Shown here piece after piece: positions 47,396 through 59,236 of a stretch of DNA of 64,000 bases (positions within the stretch are counted from its first letter, which is position 1; each line of letters starts with the position of its first letter). This DNA is from Pseudevernia furfuracea (Eukaryota; Ascomycota; Lecanoromycetes; Lecanorales; Parmeliaceae): contig JAIUPT010000019.1 of assembly GCA_022315425.1 (NCBI GenBank), positions 1,102,490 through 1,166,489 of the forward strand, given 5' to 3'. The notes beneath the pieces are model-generated. The model worked only from the letters and a program-made list of their open reading frames with translations, ran no database searches and was not told the origin of the DNA. The position numbers and the translations under genes are program-made.

Positions 47396-47746
47396 GTACG
47401 CTCCGTCTGTCGACAATAATTGATGCACATATACTATGAAGCTCATCGCCCATAATGTTAAGATAATGCATATCTTGTAAAAGGCTTCTGTAGCATTGTA
47501 AGCAAAGTAACGCGTTGTAAACAAAGTTCAGAACAGAGATCATATATTATATATATCATGAAGCCTTTCGCAGCAGAGCAAGAGTACAAGAATAGTCTTC
47601 TATTCGAAGCCTCCCGCAGAACGACAAGGTATGCGTATATAGAGAGATAGATATGCAGAGAGATGTATACAGAGATAACTATAAAGATAGTTCTTTGATA
47701 AGTAACAAGAATATTCAGAGTTAAAGATATTATACACATCATCATG

Positions 47747-49407
47747 TTACTCGTTATCTCCATCGTCTCCGTCGCGTTCAGGTTCATCTTCATCGTCTCC
47801 GTCACGTTCAGACTCATCTCCACCTTCATCACTACGTGCATCATTCGACTCGCTGAGGGAACCATTCGAATCCTAATTAATATTCAATTTCGATCGACGT
47901 TTGTGTTGAATAGATCGAGGGACTATTCTCTTCGAACAATAATCAATGTTGTGTACGAACTCTCTTCGATTATGCAGTGCGTCAAACATATCTAATAGAT
48001 GAATACGCGTGTACTTGATATAGATAGGGTCATGAGGGTCGGCTTCGTACAACTTCGTTATACGTTGATGCGTGATCAACTGTAGAAAAGCATCTGCATA
48101 TCAAGTTAATCGCGAAAGCCTTCGACAAGATAGGGAATAGAAGAGTCGCTTATATTTTAAGTAACGAATATCTTTCTTTATAATATTCTCAAAGTTGACA
48201 GTCTCAACTCCGAACTTGAATACAGTCTTCAATCATAAGTCGTCGAAGTCTCGACGAATTTCAGCTCTGAGATCACCGAAAGATGCTAATCTAACAATTT
48301 GCTCAACGCGTGACCTTCTCATAATTGATATTTAGCGTTGCACAAATTGCCCTGCAGCCGTTAAAATCTAAGCCTTTCATGTTTTATAATCTTTCTGCAC
48401 TCTCGCGCGAGCCTTCTTATACACAGCCGAATCAATTCTTATATTAGAGAACATAGTTTGTACTGGCTTATTCACAAACGAATTGAACAGATACGTCAGA
48501 AAGTAGCGTCGACTGAGAATATTTAGTTCGCTTAAGATAGTCACTTTAGTCTTCTCGAATATGATCTTTTTTCTAGCTTTCTTGCTGATAGCTATTCCTG
48601 AACTCTCACTATTATTCTATTCGAAGTCGTTTTATCTTTAATTATGCTCGTTGTTACTCGATAATAACGTAACGATAGAATTGCTTCGACTTCTCAAGTT
48701 CTTATTCGATTCTTCACTCAGAGCATTATCTGTGAATAACTTTCGAGTTTGAGTGTTCGTTACTGAAGTCTTCTGCGACTCGATGAATCTTAGAATAATG
48801 CTGCTTTTATTCGTAGACTTGAACTTTAAAGCGAAAGTCTTTGATAGAGCTATCGTAGAAGTCTTTGACAGAGCTATCTTAAATAAAGTCTTTAATAGAG
48901 CTATCTTGAAAGAGAACGATCTCACACTTTGAGAGATCGCTATCTTAAAAGAGAACGATCTCACACTCTAAAAAGTCGCTTTGAATTAAGAAAGAGAGAA
49001 GATGTTCTGCATAAGCTAAGTGTGAGATTTCTTGATCTATAACACTTTGTTAGTCAGGTCAAAAGAAGAGCATTCGTGTTATTCATAGCTTTTACGAGAC
49101 TCTATATTGATGACTCGTCTTCTTCTTTTATATACTTAGCTATATCTCGCTTTCTTTTACGCCCATCATGAGCGAACGCGATTTTCGTTAGCTTATTTCG
49201 AGAATCGTCTTTATTGTATAGAGAACGCTTATCTGATAACGAAGTGACTTATCGAATCGTTCTATTCGAACTTGAGAGTTGCGAGTCATTGACTTTGTTG
49301 AAGAACTTACGTGTCGCAGGCTTTTGCGAGAATATTTTTGAATGCTTCTGAGAGATTGAGACTAGAAGTTGAGCGACCTTCTCAAATTTATTCTCTGTGT
49401 CTGACAT
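47747..49407 (-). pseudogene. Unknown gene of the 17.8-kb element, acidic C-terminus
   Basis: Starts MSDTENKFEKVAQLLVSIS at 49407 on the minus strand and ends ESERDGDDEDEPERDGDDGD... at 47747. Between these, long open stretches in different frames are joined by stops or shifts (for example 48638-48964, and MITHQRITKLYEADPHDPIY at 48079 down to 47873). The middle carries internal repeats (48810-48970). The family is not recognised. Basic/Ser-rich middle plus acidic tail would suit a nuclear protein, but that is inference. It is transcribed divergently from the helicase gene across about 700 bp. Confidence 0.55.
48800..48975 (-). repeat. Coding repeats in the unknown gene
   Basis: Three copies of a unit with GTCTTTGAYAGAGCTATC and two copies of GAGAACGATCTCACACT. 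Confidence 0.8.
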
Positions 49408-50119
49408 GATATGTAAGACTATAACACGATACGAGCAAGTAAGATGATATCAAAAATAAGTTATTAATTGAGATGAAATTGTAATTGTAGAGAGGTATAA
49501 TAATAGAGAGACGAATTGAAGAGGGAAAAACGAAGTAGAATCTTTGTAGTCGAAGATGAATTCTCGAGTGTGCTTAGAATAAGTGTCTCTCCCCTCTAGT
49601 GAAAAGGCGTATTATACACTAACACCTTTTGAGCAAACTATCAATAACTTCAATTCTTCGAAGTCTGTAATTCTTATATATACTATTTGCATATGTTAAC
49701 TGTAAAAACATATTATAAACTGTGTAACTACAATGAAAATGAAGGTCGTAATTAGAAAATGAATGTTAAAGATTAAGTATTACAAATCTCGCTTCATAAT
49801 GACTGTTACTATCACGTTGAAAAATTCACTTCGTTAGAAAAAAAAAAGCGCGTAGCTCTTACGCGCGTTTATTTTATCTTATCTTATTTCTTAACTCTCT
49901 TTTTTTCTAGTCTTTAAGTTATTTGTATAAGCTTATAGATCTTTTCGAGTTATTTGCTTAAGACTTCAGACTCATTTAAATCACTTATAAGAGACTATAT
50001 ACTTATTCAAATCATCTGCAAAAGACTTCAGGTTCAGCTTAAAGTCTTCAGCAGATCATCGTCTTCAGCAGATTATCGTTTTCAGCAGATCATCGTCTTT
50101 AGAAACAGTCTTTAGTAGA
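49408..50119. other. Divergent intergenic region
   Basis: No gene. AT-rich, with a short perfect hairpin at 49848-49866 and a 20-bp tandem repeat (CAGCAGATCATCGTCTT) at about 50040-50115. It separates the two divergent genes and is the likely promoter region for both. Confidence 0.5.
49848..49866. other. Hairpin GCGCGTA-loop-TACGCGC
   Basis: 7-bp perfect stem with 5-base loop GCTCT, preceded by a run of A and followed by T-rich sequence. Confidence 0.7.
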
Positions 50120-50330
50120 TTAGCTATCAACGCCAGTAAAGTCAAGATAACTAAAGCAAAGGCGAAGCAGCGTGCGTCAATTAAATGGGAAGATACAGAC
50201 GTTCTTCGTGAAGCATTGAGATTCACAGATATGAACGAATTGAAGAAATTCGTGAATTCTTCTAGATTTAAGTCTTACTTCGAGAATTATGCGAAAGAGT
50301 TCATTGTCTCGCAATAAGAACTCGTCGCAG
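50120..50330 (+). pseudogene. SNF2-type helicase gene, 5' segment before SDR copy F
   Basis: Plus-strand frame KAKQRASIKWEDTDVLREAL, RFTDMNELKKFVNSSRFKSY, FENYAKEFIVSQ up to the SDR element at 50331. On the other side (55218 on) a frame IIAEESNDNDRYSN continues in the same sense. I infer that SDR copy F is inserted in the N-terminal part of this gene. The assignment rests on adjacency and on both pieces being open coding-like sequence. Confidence 0.5.
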
Positions 50331-50486
50331 TTAGTGTCCTTAATTCGCACGTGACAAAGACTCAACTGGGCAACATGAGGCTATACAGAACTCGTAGATG
50401 TGATTGGGCCGTCCAACGCCAGGATTCTGAGCCAACAGAGGCCTGAGCAGGCGTGTTCTCGTACCCCAGCGCTAGAAAAACTCCCA
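50331..50486 (-). repeat. B2 repeat of SDR copy F
   Basis: 156 bp, TTAGTGTCCTTAATTCGCAC to AAAAACTCCCA on the plus strand. Nearly identical to B1 at 50782-50937. Confidence 0.93.
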
Positions 50487-50579
50487 TGCTTGTAGAAGCA
50501 TAGACCTGGAGTGAAAAACGAAGCTATATACATGTAGAAACGCCGTGAATACATGTAAAAACAGGTGTGGGTGGGCGGG

Positions 50580-50781
50580 ACGAAAGAATGCTATTGCTCT
50601 GAAAGAGATCAATTCGAATGAAGAGCCAAACGCAGGTGGAATGCAGCTACTTATGCTGCTCCCAAATGAGACCTGTCCCCTGCAAAGGACACGTCTACCA
50701 AATCCAAAAATAGCATGCAACCAACATGCTATACGCGAGTGCGAGATTAAGGCCCACTAACCCCCTGTCAAGCCGGGCCAA
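50580..50781 (-). repeat. A2 repeat of SDR copy F
   Basis: 202 bp, nearly identical to A1 at 55016-55217. Contains an inverted stretch around AGCATGCAACCAACATGCT. Confidence 0.93.
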
Positions 50782-50937
50782 TTAGTGTCCTTAATTCGCA
50801 CGTGACAAAGACTCAACTGGGCAACATGAGGCTATACAGAACTCGTAGATGTGATTGGGCCGTCCAACGTCAGGATTCTGAGCCAACAGAGGCCTGAGCA
50901 GGCGTGTTCTCGTACCCCAGCGCTAGAAAAACTCCCA
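50782..50937 (-). repeat. B1 repeat of SDR copy F
   Basis: 156 bp, directly abutting A2; followed towards the genes by a unique GC-rich stretch (50938-51004). Confidence 0.93.
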
Positions 50938-51004
50938 AACCCCAAGCAACGGCCTCGAAGAGAACGGTCGCACCAGCGCTGAGGAACAGAGAACGCGGTG
51001 ACGG

Positions 51005-51960
51005 CTAGTTATTCGATTCGTCCTCGAGGAATGGATCGATGACACGCTGTTGTCGACGCGACGCGGCGAGAATGTAGGCTGGGTGAGTCTTGATGTAGAG
51101 ACGATAGGAGTTCGATTTTCATCTGCCTAATAGCTTGATTTCGTCTTCGCTTAGATCTGTTAACCTCGCAGTGATAGCTGTTCCTCGGCGGAAGGAATGG
51201 CCAGAGTAGTGGCCTAAAAGACCGCTGGACCTTAATGCTAGACGTAGATTGTGGGTGATCGTTCTTCTGATAAAGCCCTCGTCGATCGCGAAGAGGGGCG
51301 AGAATAGCGATGCCGATCACTTATTGAACAGATATCTTAATGCACGCACGGCACATGTCTCGTCGTTCGTGTCTGATACGAACAGCGTGACGCCTTATCT
51401 GAAGGGGTCCGTCTTGAATGCTGACAACGTCAATTCGAGGTGGTCTTCGTACAGCCTCACGTGGCGACGTGTTAGAAATCAATTGTCGAAGTTCTCGTCG
51501 CGGAGGTCTTTCGATTCGTATGTGAACTCGCTCACTCTAAGAAAGGCTGTAAAGACGAGATAGAATACTGTCTGCATCGTTATATTATGCTTGGTGATCT
51601 TATGAAAGCATTTCAGAAGTCGTAGAAGAACATTCTTCGTAATTAAACACCTTTCTCGAGTTTCGTCTTCGTCTCGTAGACGACGAGTATCGTCTACGAC
51701 TCTCTTTAGCTGTGCACTGTGAAAGACTGTCAAGTTCTCAAATCCCATATTCACATGGGCTGACCTAACACCGATTAGATATGCCTTAATGAACTTCGTC
51801 TTAACCCGTCTGATACTCAGGGTCGCTATTCAGGTTCTCAACGAGAGGAAGATCGCCGAAAAGAAGGATTAAATGCGATTCATCGCACAGTGAGTGTTGT
51901 AGGACTTGATTGACGTCGAATAGATTCGGCGGGTGTTTCGTGTCAACCCTCATCAGAGAA
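51005..51960 (-). pseudogene. Tyrosine recombinase of SDR copy F
   Basis: Homologue of the open gene in copy C, with stop at 51005-51007. The block MNMGFENLTVFHSAQLKRVV starts at 51754, and LRVSEFTYESKDLRDENFDN ends it. The HxxR and Tyr region is at about 51070-51210. Stops are present at former Trp codons, so it is not open. Confidence 0.85.
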
Positions 51961-54918
51961 GACGAGCGAGGTCTCGCGGCATCGAGGTCTGATTGTATCA
52001 TCATCGCGGTGGGTCTCGCCCTAGCGGGGCGGAGTGATAGATCGATGTCTCGACAGGTGGTTCAGCTGTGGATATTTGTCAGCAATTTTTCGATATCGAA
52101 AACGAGAAAGATTATTCGTCAGCTCGTTTGCCTTGATCGGAATCTATGTAGGGATCAGAAGAATATCGTGACTAACTATCAGCATAGCTATCGTTCGAAG
52201 CGATATTATCGCAGGTTCACGAATGAAGGACTTTCGGAGTTCATTGACGCAGTCCTCGTTGTCACAGTGGAGTATTAAGCGAGTATCTGACAGTCTATCC
52301 ACTCATACGCGAATTGCATGGAGTATGGCTGTCATTTTCTTGAACTAAATGTCTTTGCGAGTATGTCGCGGGGTCACGCGTGTGCTGAAGACGTTCTGAA
52401 CGTGTGATAGAAGATTAGGGTGTTTCAGAATGTAGCCTTCTATGTCAAGCTTCCCCAAGACATCAGTTCAAATGTATTATAATCGTCGACTGACGACGTT
52501 ACGCAGCAGTTTGAGGCCATCCCAGTCTTTGAGAAAGGTTTTCCACCATAGCAGGTCGGCTTTTATATCGGTGGACAGTCGAATAATCGTTATCGGTCTT
52601 CGAATGGCGTCGAACAGCCTTCTTAAGAATGCCCTTTCGGAAATAACGATTTTCGTCGCAAAGAACAGAAATCCTATCGCTGACTCGAGCTCACGATGCG
52701 AGATTGTCGCCCTTTTTAGAAGGTCTGTTATCGTCTTTCTCGCTCGATCGAGCTTGTTCGAAGAGAGTCTCGCCTGCATGAATATGCTGTCGAGTTCGAT
52801 TCCCAGAAAATCGGCTATGATATCAAGAATGTCCTTCGTGTGATTGATCATGAGGCTCAAATCGCTGCACAGCTCGTCGAACTGTCGATCATATATCTCT
52901 GCATCGGCCCACGAGGGTAGAATCGCGAAGAAGTCGTTCAGATAATGAAGCATCACGAATCAATGCAACATCGCAATGAGCACCCAATTGACGCCCTTGA
53001 CGAACAGGTCGAATAGGAACGGTGACGTCCGAAGCCCGAATGGCAGATAACGTTCTAGTCAGTAGAAATTGTCACAAAGGAAGCCTAGCAACTATTGATC
53101 TGAAGAGGTCATCGGGATATGTCGAAATGCATTCTTGAGGTCTCGTTTGATTAGCCGAGCTTCTCGACCCTGCTGCAACAGTGCGTTCACTGCCTCATCG
53201 AATATCATATATTTCAGTGCACCTCACGCTTGAGATATGCCGTCGTTGACTAAACAGTCATATGGGAAGAATAAATCGTGAATACGTCTTCAACCGCCGT
53301 CATGTTTCGATACGAGTCCCAGAGGGGAGCAAACGAATTGGGGTTCGGAATCCATGTCTACCATGGCCAATCGATTCTACTGAAGCTGTTTCTGAAGGTC
53401 CGCCGTCAGTATATCAGATGCGCTGAGGGCTGAAAAATGATTCTTGTTTCTATGATTGAGAGGTGGACCTCGATATCCAATTTTGACCCCCTTCCGAAGA
53501 ATACCCACTAGCGTCTTGGCATAAGTGATATCCGAGTGATTCTTCAACCAGGCCTTTCATCGTTCTATTTTCAACGGGCCTTACTGAGACAAATCAGAAT
53601 CGGACGCCTCGAATGAAATGTAAGGGAATCTCTCGAATACGAAGGTCAGCGACGACGGGGCTGAACAGCTCGTTGCGAGTCAATCGGATGATTTAGTGAC
53701 TCGTTGTTCCAGCGGGATCGAATTGGCATTGAAGGCCTGAGACTTGATATATGCCATGGCAGCGTGATTCTGCTGATAATTGAAGCAAACATGTGCGTAT
53801 CTGCATTGTTCGTAATTGCATTTGCCGACGTTGAAGTTATTGCAGATCATTGTGTTCTCTGAAGAGAAGGACTTGATGGTCTGATCACTCGAATATTACT
53901 TGATGTCGTTGATCGCAGAGACTGTCTTTCGAACAAGGAAGTTGAAACAACGCATATCCTCGATGAACCATAATAGAGGGATGTTCTGCTCGTTGAGCAT
54001 ACGCGCGAATATGAAAGAATAGTGATACTGCTTAATGAAGTCGAAGCGATAATGAACTGAAAAGTTCGATAGACGAATACGGTAGTCAATGAGGGCCTTA
54101 TGGAGTTTCAAGGCTACATGAGGACGTGCTGCGAAGGAATAAACGATCTAACAATACACGTCAAAGCAGCGAAGGAGTTGGTTAAGATCGAAGATCTTCT
54201 GAGTACTCTTATTCTTTTTATTCTTATCGTTCTTGATACTTCACGTTCAATCGATGTAATCGTGAACTAACTTGATTAGGTTCTTGAGCTTGAAGGTTTC
54301 ATAGAAGATTTGTTTGAAGTATTTGATATCAACGACTCGAAAACGCTTATGAAGTTTAAGAAAGAGTTTATTATCTTCTTCATGCAAAAAAGAGACTCTT
54401 GACTCGTTCCCTGTCTTCGAATCTGACGAGAAGAACCTCGAGAATCCTGAGAATGAATCGTGTCGACGGTGATGAGACTTGAACCGGTGACGAGACTCAT
54501 GATGAGATTTGAATCGGTGGTGAGACCGGCGGTGAGACTTGGAACGGTGAGACGCGTGGTGGGATTTGGATCGCGGCGTATTAGCCTCATAATCCTTGAC
54601 CAAGGCTGCGATTTGCTGGTTCAGCGGAGTACGGTGTGACGGCGGGGGGGCTTCTTCGACGACGGATGGACTGGCTGTCTCGGTCGAGGCCCCAGAGGCC
54701 GACGCCTCTGGAGTAACATCACGTGATGAGGTTTCTGGAACGGCTGGGCGACGGGCAGGACGTTTTTTCGTAACACCCTGAGGTTTTGATGTCACTGGGG
54801 CAGTGGTCTTCTTGGTCGGTGCCTTTGATGTGGCCTTCTTTGAGGAAGACGCCTTCTGGGACGTCTTTTGGGCGGGGTTGGTCGCCCTAGAACGAGTTGT
54901 CATAGCTGCGGGGGCCAT
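51960..54918 (-). pseudogene. Gag-RT-RNase H polyprotein of SDR copy F
   Basis: Gag starts MAPAAMTTRSRAT at 54918 and stays open 223 codons to a TGA at 54247 (a former Trp). The CCCH finger region lies at about 53770-53850. RT covers about 53420-52480 with YLND just downstream of the Met at 52956, and KLDRARKTITDLLKRATISH at about 52720-52770. RNase H lies at about 52300-52030. Same domain order and same YLND as copy C. Confidence 0.85.
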
Positions 54919-55015
54919 TGGACGATGGGATACGGTGTGAGTGGTCTAGTAATAGAAGAATGTGCTAATGGGAGTAGAATACGAGGTCAGGTGACAGCGT
55001 GTTGCTTGCGTGTCT

Positions 55016-55217
55016 ACGAAAGAATGCTATTGCTCTGAAAGAGATCAATTCGAATGAAGAGTCAAACGCAGGTGGAATGCAGCTACTTATGCTGCTCCCA
55101 AATGAGACCTGTCCCCTGCAAAGGACACGTCTACCAAATTCAAAAATAGCATGCAACCAACATGCTATACGCGAGTGCGAGATTAAGGCCCACTAACCCC
55201 CTGTCAAGCCGGGTCAA
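55016..55217 (-). repeat. A1 repeat of SDR copy F
   Basis: 202 bp; on the minus strand begins TTGACCCGGCTTGACAGG. Defines the 5' end of the element. Confidence 0.93.
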
Positions 55218-55609
55218 ATAATTGCAGAGGAAAGTAATGATAACGATCGATATTCGAATAGTTATTCTGGCAAGTCAGGTTGAGATCAGACAGACTATCT
55301 AGTTAGAATATTATGTCTAATTAAAAAGGTTAATCTTAACAGTCTGTAAGATATCTTTTACGATAAAGACCTTGATGATAGCGAGATACACGTTCGTATC
55401 TGAGCTCTAGTCAAAAACTTGAAGTTCAATCAGACTTCTTCTCGAAGAAACAAGCGACAATGTTTGCTGAAGTCTTCGACAAACACAGCTACAGTGTCTA
55501 ACCTAAACGAGTCTGTTGTTCCTCATGTTACTAAATTCACTAATATCAATCAGCTTTCTGTAAGTATCATCTGGCCCAAGTGTTACAGCTTGCTGATAGC
55601 TTTCAGCGC

Positions 55610-55815
55610 ACGCAGCCTATTTCCAATATCACAGATACGCAGTCCGCCAATATCACAGATGCGTAGTTCGCCAACATCACTGATGTGTAGCCTCCCGTCA
55701 ACATCACTGATGGGCAGCCTCCCACCAACATCACTAATGAATAGTCTCCCGCCAACATCACTGATGGGCAGTCTTTCGTTAACATCACTAATGAGCAGTC
55801 TTTCGTTAATATTAG
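55610..55815 (+). repeat. 27-bp tandem repeat
   Basis: About seven units like AACATCACTGATGGGCAGTC plus TCCCGCC, drifting towards TTTCGTT at the 3' end. Confidence 0.9.
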
Positions 55816-56538
55816 CACTGTCTTAGTGCTCGCTTCTCGTATAGAAGTTCTTGATCTGATTAATTACGAGATGAAAGATGATATGATTATCGAAGAGGTT
55901 GTGAGATCTTTTTAGAAAGAAATCACATTCAAGAAAGAGGCGAAAGAAGACTCTCAGCCTTTATTACTTCAAGAAGTGAATGACGAGCACTTTGACGTAT
56001 TCAATACTCTCTCCAATGCCCAGCGGTTAGCAGTCGAAAATCAGTTCATGACATTCGACATTTAATATGAATTCTGAAAAGCTTGATTGATTGATCAACT
56101 AATAACATCTGAGAACAATCTTAACACTCTTCGTGATATTATTTAATTTGCAGCAGCTCTAGACAAAATAATAGATGTTGAATCACAACGTTGATTCAAA
56201 TATGTAACCGACGATCTGGAGCAAGATATTATCTTATACGAGTTATATTCTAAGAAAGAAGACAATCTATATGATGAATAATAGCGCTGACTTGACAGTA
56301 TAGATTATCAACGCGAAGATCTGAAAACGATATGTGATTTGTTAGAAATCGAGTGAAGAGACGACAAGACAATATATCGCACCCCAGAAATATGTTTGTT
56401 CGCACAATTTCAATTCTAGCAAGTAGTGATCATCAAGACTATTCTCGATTTCATGAAGAATAATCACATTCGTGATTACATTTTGACGAATATAATAGGT
56501 TTAGGAAAAACATGAGTTGTTGTCGACTATATGCTATG

Positions 56539-56666
56539 GGTAAGTGTTGTTATTACAATCAATAATGTTGCGAAAGACTTCCTTTTAAAGACATGTTGTC
56601 GAAGTCTTTCACAACGCATGATTGTTATGAAAGTCTTTTGCAATCTGCTAATAATTATTATTTTAG
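56539..56666 (+). other. Putative spliceosomal intron in the SNF2-type gene
   Basis: GTAAGTG donor directly after the motif I block, branch-like GCTAATAA, and TTTTAG acceptor about 15 bases later; 128 bp. The sequence within does not fit SNF2. Confidence 0.45.
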
Positions 56667-58797
56667 CTGCGACGACAGATGTTCAGAAATTCTATCAACA
56701 AACTACGTCACAAATCATTTCTTCTTGTTGTCTCAAAACATCTACTTAATTAGTGAATTAGGAGTATCGAACAGATTGCTTTCAACATGTTTAATATCTG
56801 AAAATACCACGACGACGCACGTCGCCACGATTCGGTAGTCAAAGAGAAGATGGTTCAAGAAAGACTTTCTCAAACCCATTATTTGATCACCGATCCTAAC
56901 ACTTCATATTCAACGATCATAATTATAACTTATATCATCTTTGCTCTTCGTTACGAGCCTATAACGCAGAGAAAATAACTCACCAATACGAAGAAATGGT
57001 CGAAGACTCGAGTCGACATTAATGAAAATATACTTCAGTAGGAGTGGCCTGAGAATCTGCGAAACTGTTTTGACTTTGTTACAATGAATGAAGCGCATAT
57101 GACGAAGACTCTTGAAGCTAACGTTCATGTCAGCCTTGAGTGACTGTCTGTCTCCAATAACATCATAGTGACAGCGACATCTATGTCTAATGACGTAGAG
57201 AACTTCAGAGGCTATATGTCTTTTCTTGAGTCTAGAGAAGCAGATGAATAATGAAGTTCGAAGTCTCTCGTAGATATGGACTTTGATGAAGATGCAAATT
57301 CATTTGATCTTGCTGACGATCATCCTGCAGCAAAATTACAACTAACTCGAAGAGCTATCAAGAACTGAATTTATGTATTGAGAGTAGATGCAGTCACTAA
57401 GAGTGCCCGTTTATAAAAGATCTGAAAGCGTGTTATGATAAGAAGAACAAACTCAAGCATAATATCTTTTGCGATCGAAAATCGAATTGAAGCTGCTCTA
57501 TCAGAAGTTCAGACTATATTTATCAAATGCACTCACTTCGATAGTGAGAAAATCAAGTATTAGACTATGAAAGATGCTCTCATCGAGAATTTGATTCTTA
57601 AAGGGTTAAGTACAGAGACACGAAGAAAGCTCAAATGAAGCTTAATAACTCATCGAAACTTGTCTCTGCTTTTAATGTGAATGGGTTTACTCGATTTAGA
57701 CATCAAATTCAACCTCAAGACAGTCAATCTAAAAGCTATCTTGGTCGAGAAAACTTTTTTTCTCGAATAATTTAGGGCTAGTTATACGCGTTCACAGATA
57801 AAAGATCCCGATTCGTTGTTATTCGACATATACGACGGCTCTCTCAAAATCAGAGCGCTTCTCCGTAACATTAAAAGTTAGATAAGCACTCTCTATCTAT
57901 GCTTCTATCAAAGGCTTTCTGTTATATTATATTAAAGATTTTCTATTCTATGCTTATGTCACCCTATTCTGTGCTTTTATTAAAGACTTTTTATTCTTAT
58001 GAAAGCCTTACGCAGAAGACTTACGCAGGTGCTAACCACTACGACATAGATCATTCGAGATAGTGAGAAGATAATGATCTTCTGTTCGCTATCAGCAGCG
58101 ACCGTCCTACTCTTCGTCGTTTTTCGCCTATTAGACCTCAAGGTTAGAGTGATAACAACATTTCAAACTCCGAATGATCGCGATAGCATGATATAGGAAT
58201 TTAACGATTCGACTTCTGGAGCAATTATTCTCATCATGACATATGTTCTTGACTCAACTGGTCTCAATCTACAAAAACACTGTCGAAGAATTCACTTGAT
58301 CGAGATTGCAAGCAACCTGGGAAGTCTAGGACAATCTCTAGGTCGCGTTCGGCGTCTTGATAACTCATATGATGTTATCTATCTCTATGAATACTATGTG
58401 AAAGGGATCTTCGACGATAGAAGTGTCTGAAGAAACATAGAAAAAGCGGTGTCTCAGATCATGACTAAATTGAATCGTCAAATATTCAAGGGTGACAACG
58501 ATGAGGAAATCGGCGCTGTTGATCTCGAAGACTGAACGCTTATAGATAACAAGTTGATTAAGGTGAAGAACGTAGACCTTGCGAAGGGACAGAAAGTAAT
58601 AGTTCTGACGACGCATAAATTGCTAAGAGAGATCTTGATAATGACAAAGAGCGAGCAAGTGAGCCTTTAGATAAGAGCTCTTTATCAGCGCTTCTGTAGA
58701 AGGCTTTCAACACTCATAATAATAGGCTTATGATCGATTGCGCAAAATACTTCGTCGAAAGACATTCAGTATATTAGCATAGTCAACTTCGTTGCTG

Positions 58798-58985
58798 CAG
58801 TCTTCTGTAGTATCACAGCTGCAGCCTCTTGCAGCATCACAGCTGTAGTCTCTTATAGCATCACAGCTGTAGCCTCTTACAGCATCACAGCTGCAGTCTC
58901 TTATAGCATCATAGCTGTAGTCTCTTATAACATCACAGCTGCAGCTCTTGTAGCATCACAGCTGCAGCTCTTATAACATCTATAT
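58798..58985. repeat. 22-23-bp tandem repeat
   Basis: About eight units of CATCACAGCTGCAGTCTCTT type between the helicase and transposase genes. Confidence 0.92.
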
Positions 58986-59236
58986 TATCTCATTGCTAAG
59001 ATATACTGCTGAGTCTTTCATATTTCATTACACACTTTCGGCGACATGATGGTCGACCTTTTGAGCCGTAGAGCACACTAATTATCAGCTCGGTACGCAT
59101 TAAGAATAATATCTTATGATACAAGGGCATTACAATGTGAATAGGGTCATGGGTCGTTGTTTTCTTTTAGAATACTTCTTATAGATCAATTCAGCATTAT
59201 TAATTTAACATAAATGATTCGAGTAGCTCTATTGTA
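58986..59236. other. Spacer between helicase and transposase genes
   Basis: Nothing recognised; AT-rich, likely promoter side of the transposase gene. Confidence 0.4.

Larger units (their letters stand above)
46110..47746. other. Left non-coding region of the 17.8-kb element
   Basis: No gene supported. Contains arrays at 46384-46560 and 47270-47395 and a first cluster of GAAG-CTTCCGCAG-like motifs (47165, 47479, 47560, 47606). Frames open here translate repeats. Confidence 0.6.
50331..55217 (-). mobile_element. SDR retrotransposon copy F, structurally complete
   Basis: 4887 bp on the minus strand in the order A1 (55016-55217), gag-RT-RNase H, recombinase, B1 (50782-50937), A2 (50580-50781), linker (50487-50579), B2 (50331-50486). 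A repeats are 202 bp, B repeats 156 bp. This split-direct-repeat layout is that of Ngaro/PAT-type elements. Flanks (CGTCGCAG and ATAATTGC) show no target duplication. No methyltransferase-like domain is seen, which favours a Ngaro-like assignment. Confidence 0.92.
55218..58680 (+). pseudogene. SNF2-family helicase/ATPase gene (main part)
   Basis: ATP-dependent DNA translocase of the SNF2 family, as judged by helicase motifs in order. Motif I GLGKT at 56498-56512, preceded by FQFQQVVVIKTILDFMKNNH (Q-motif region) and IRDYILTNI. Motif II NEAH at 57087-57098 (expected DEAH; Asp changed to Asn), within TMNEAHMTKTLEANVHVSLE. Motif III TATS at 57171-57182. C-terminal helicase block STGLNLQKHCRRIHLIEIAS (about 58255-58315) and motif VI QSLGRVRR (about 58332-58358), then YDVIYLYEYYVKGIFDD. 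Stops and shifts break it. A 27-bp tandem repeat lies in its 5' part. A likely intron is at 56539-56666. Known SNF2 proteins remodel chromatin or act in repair; a role in this element is not known. Confidence 0.8.
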
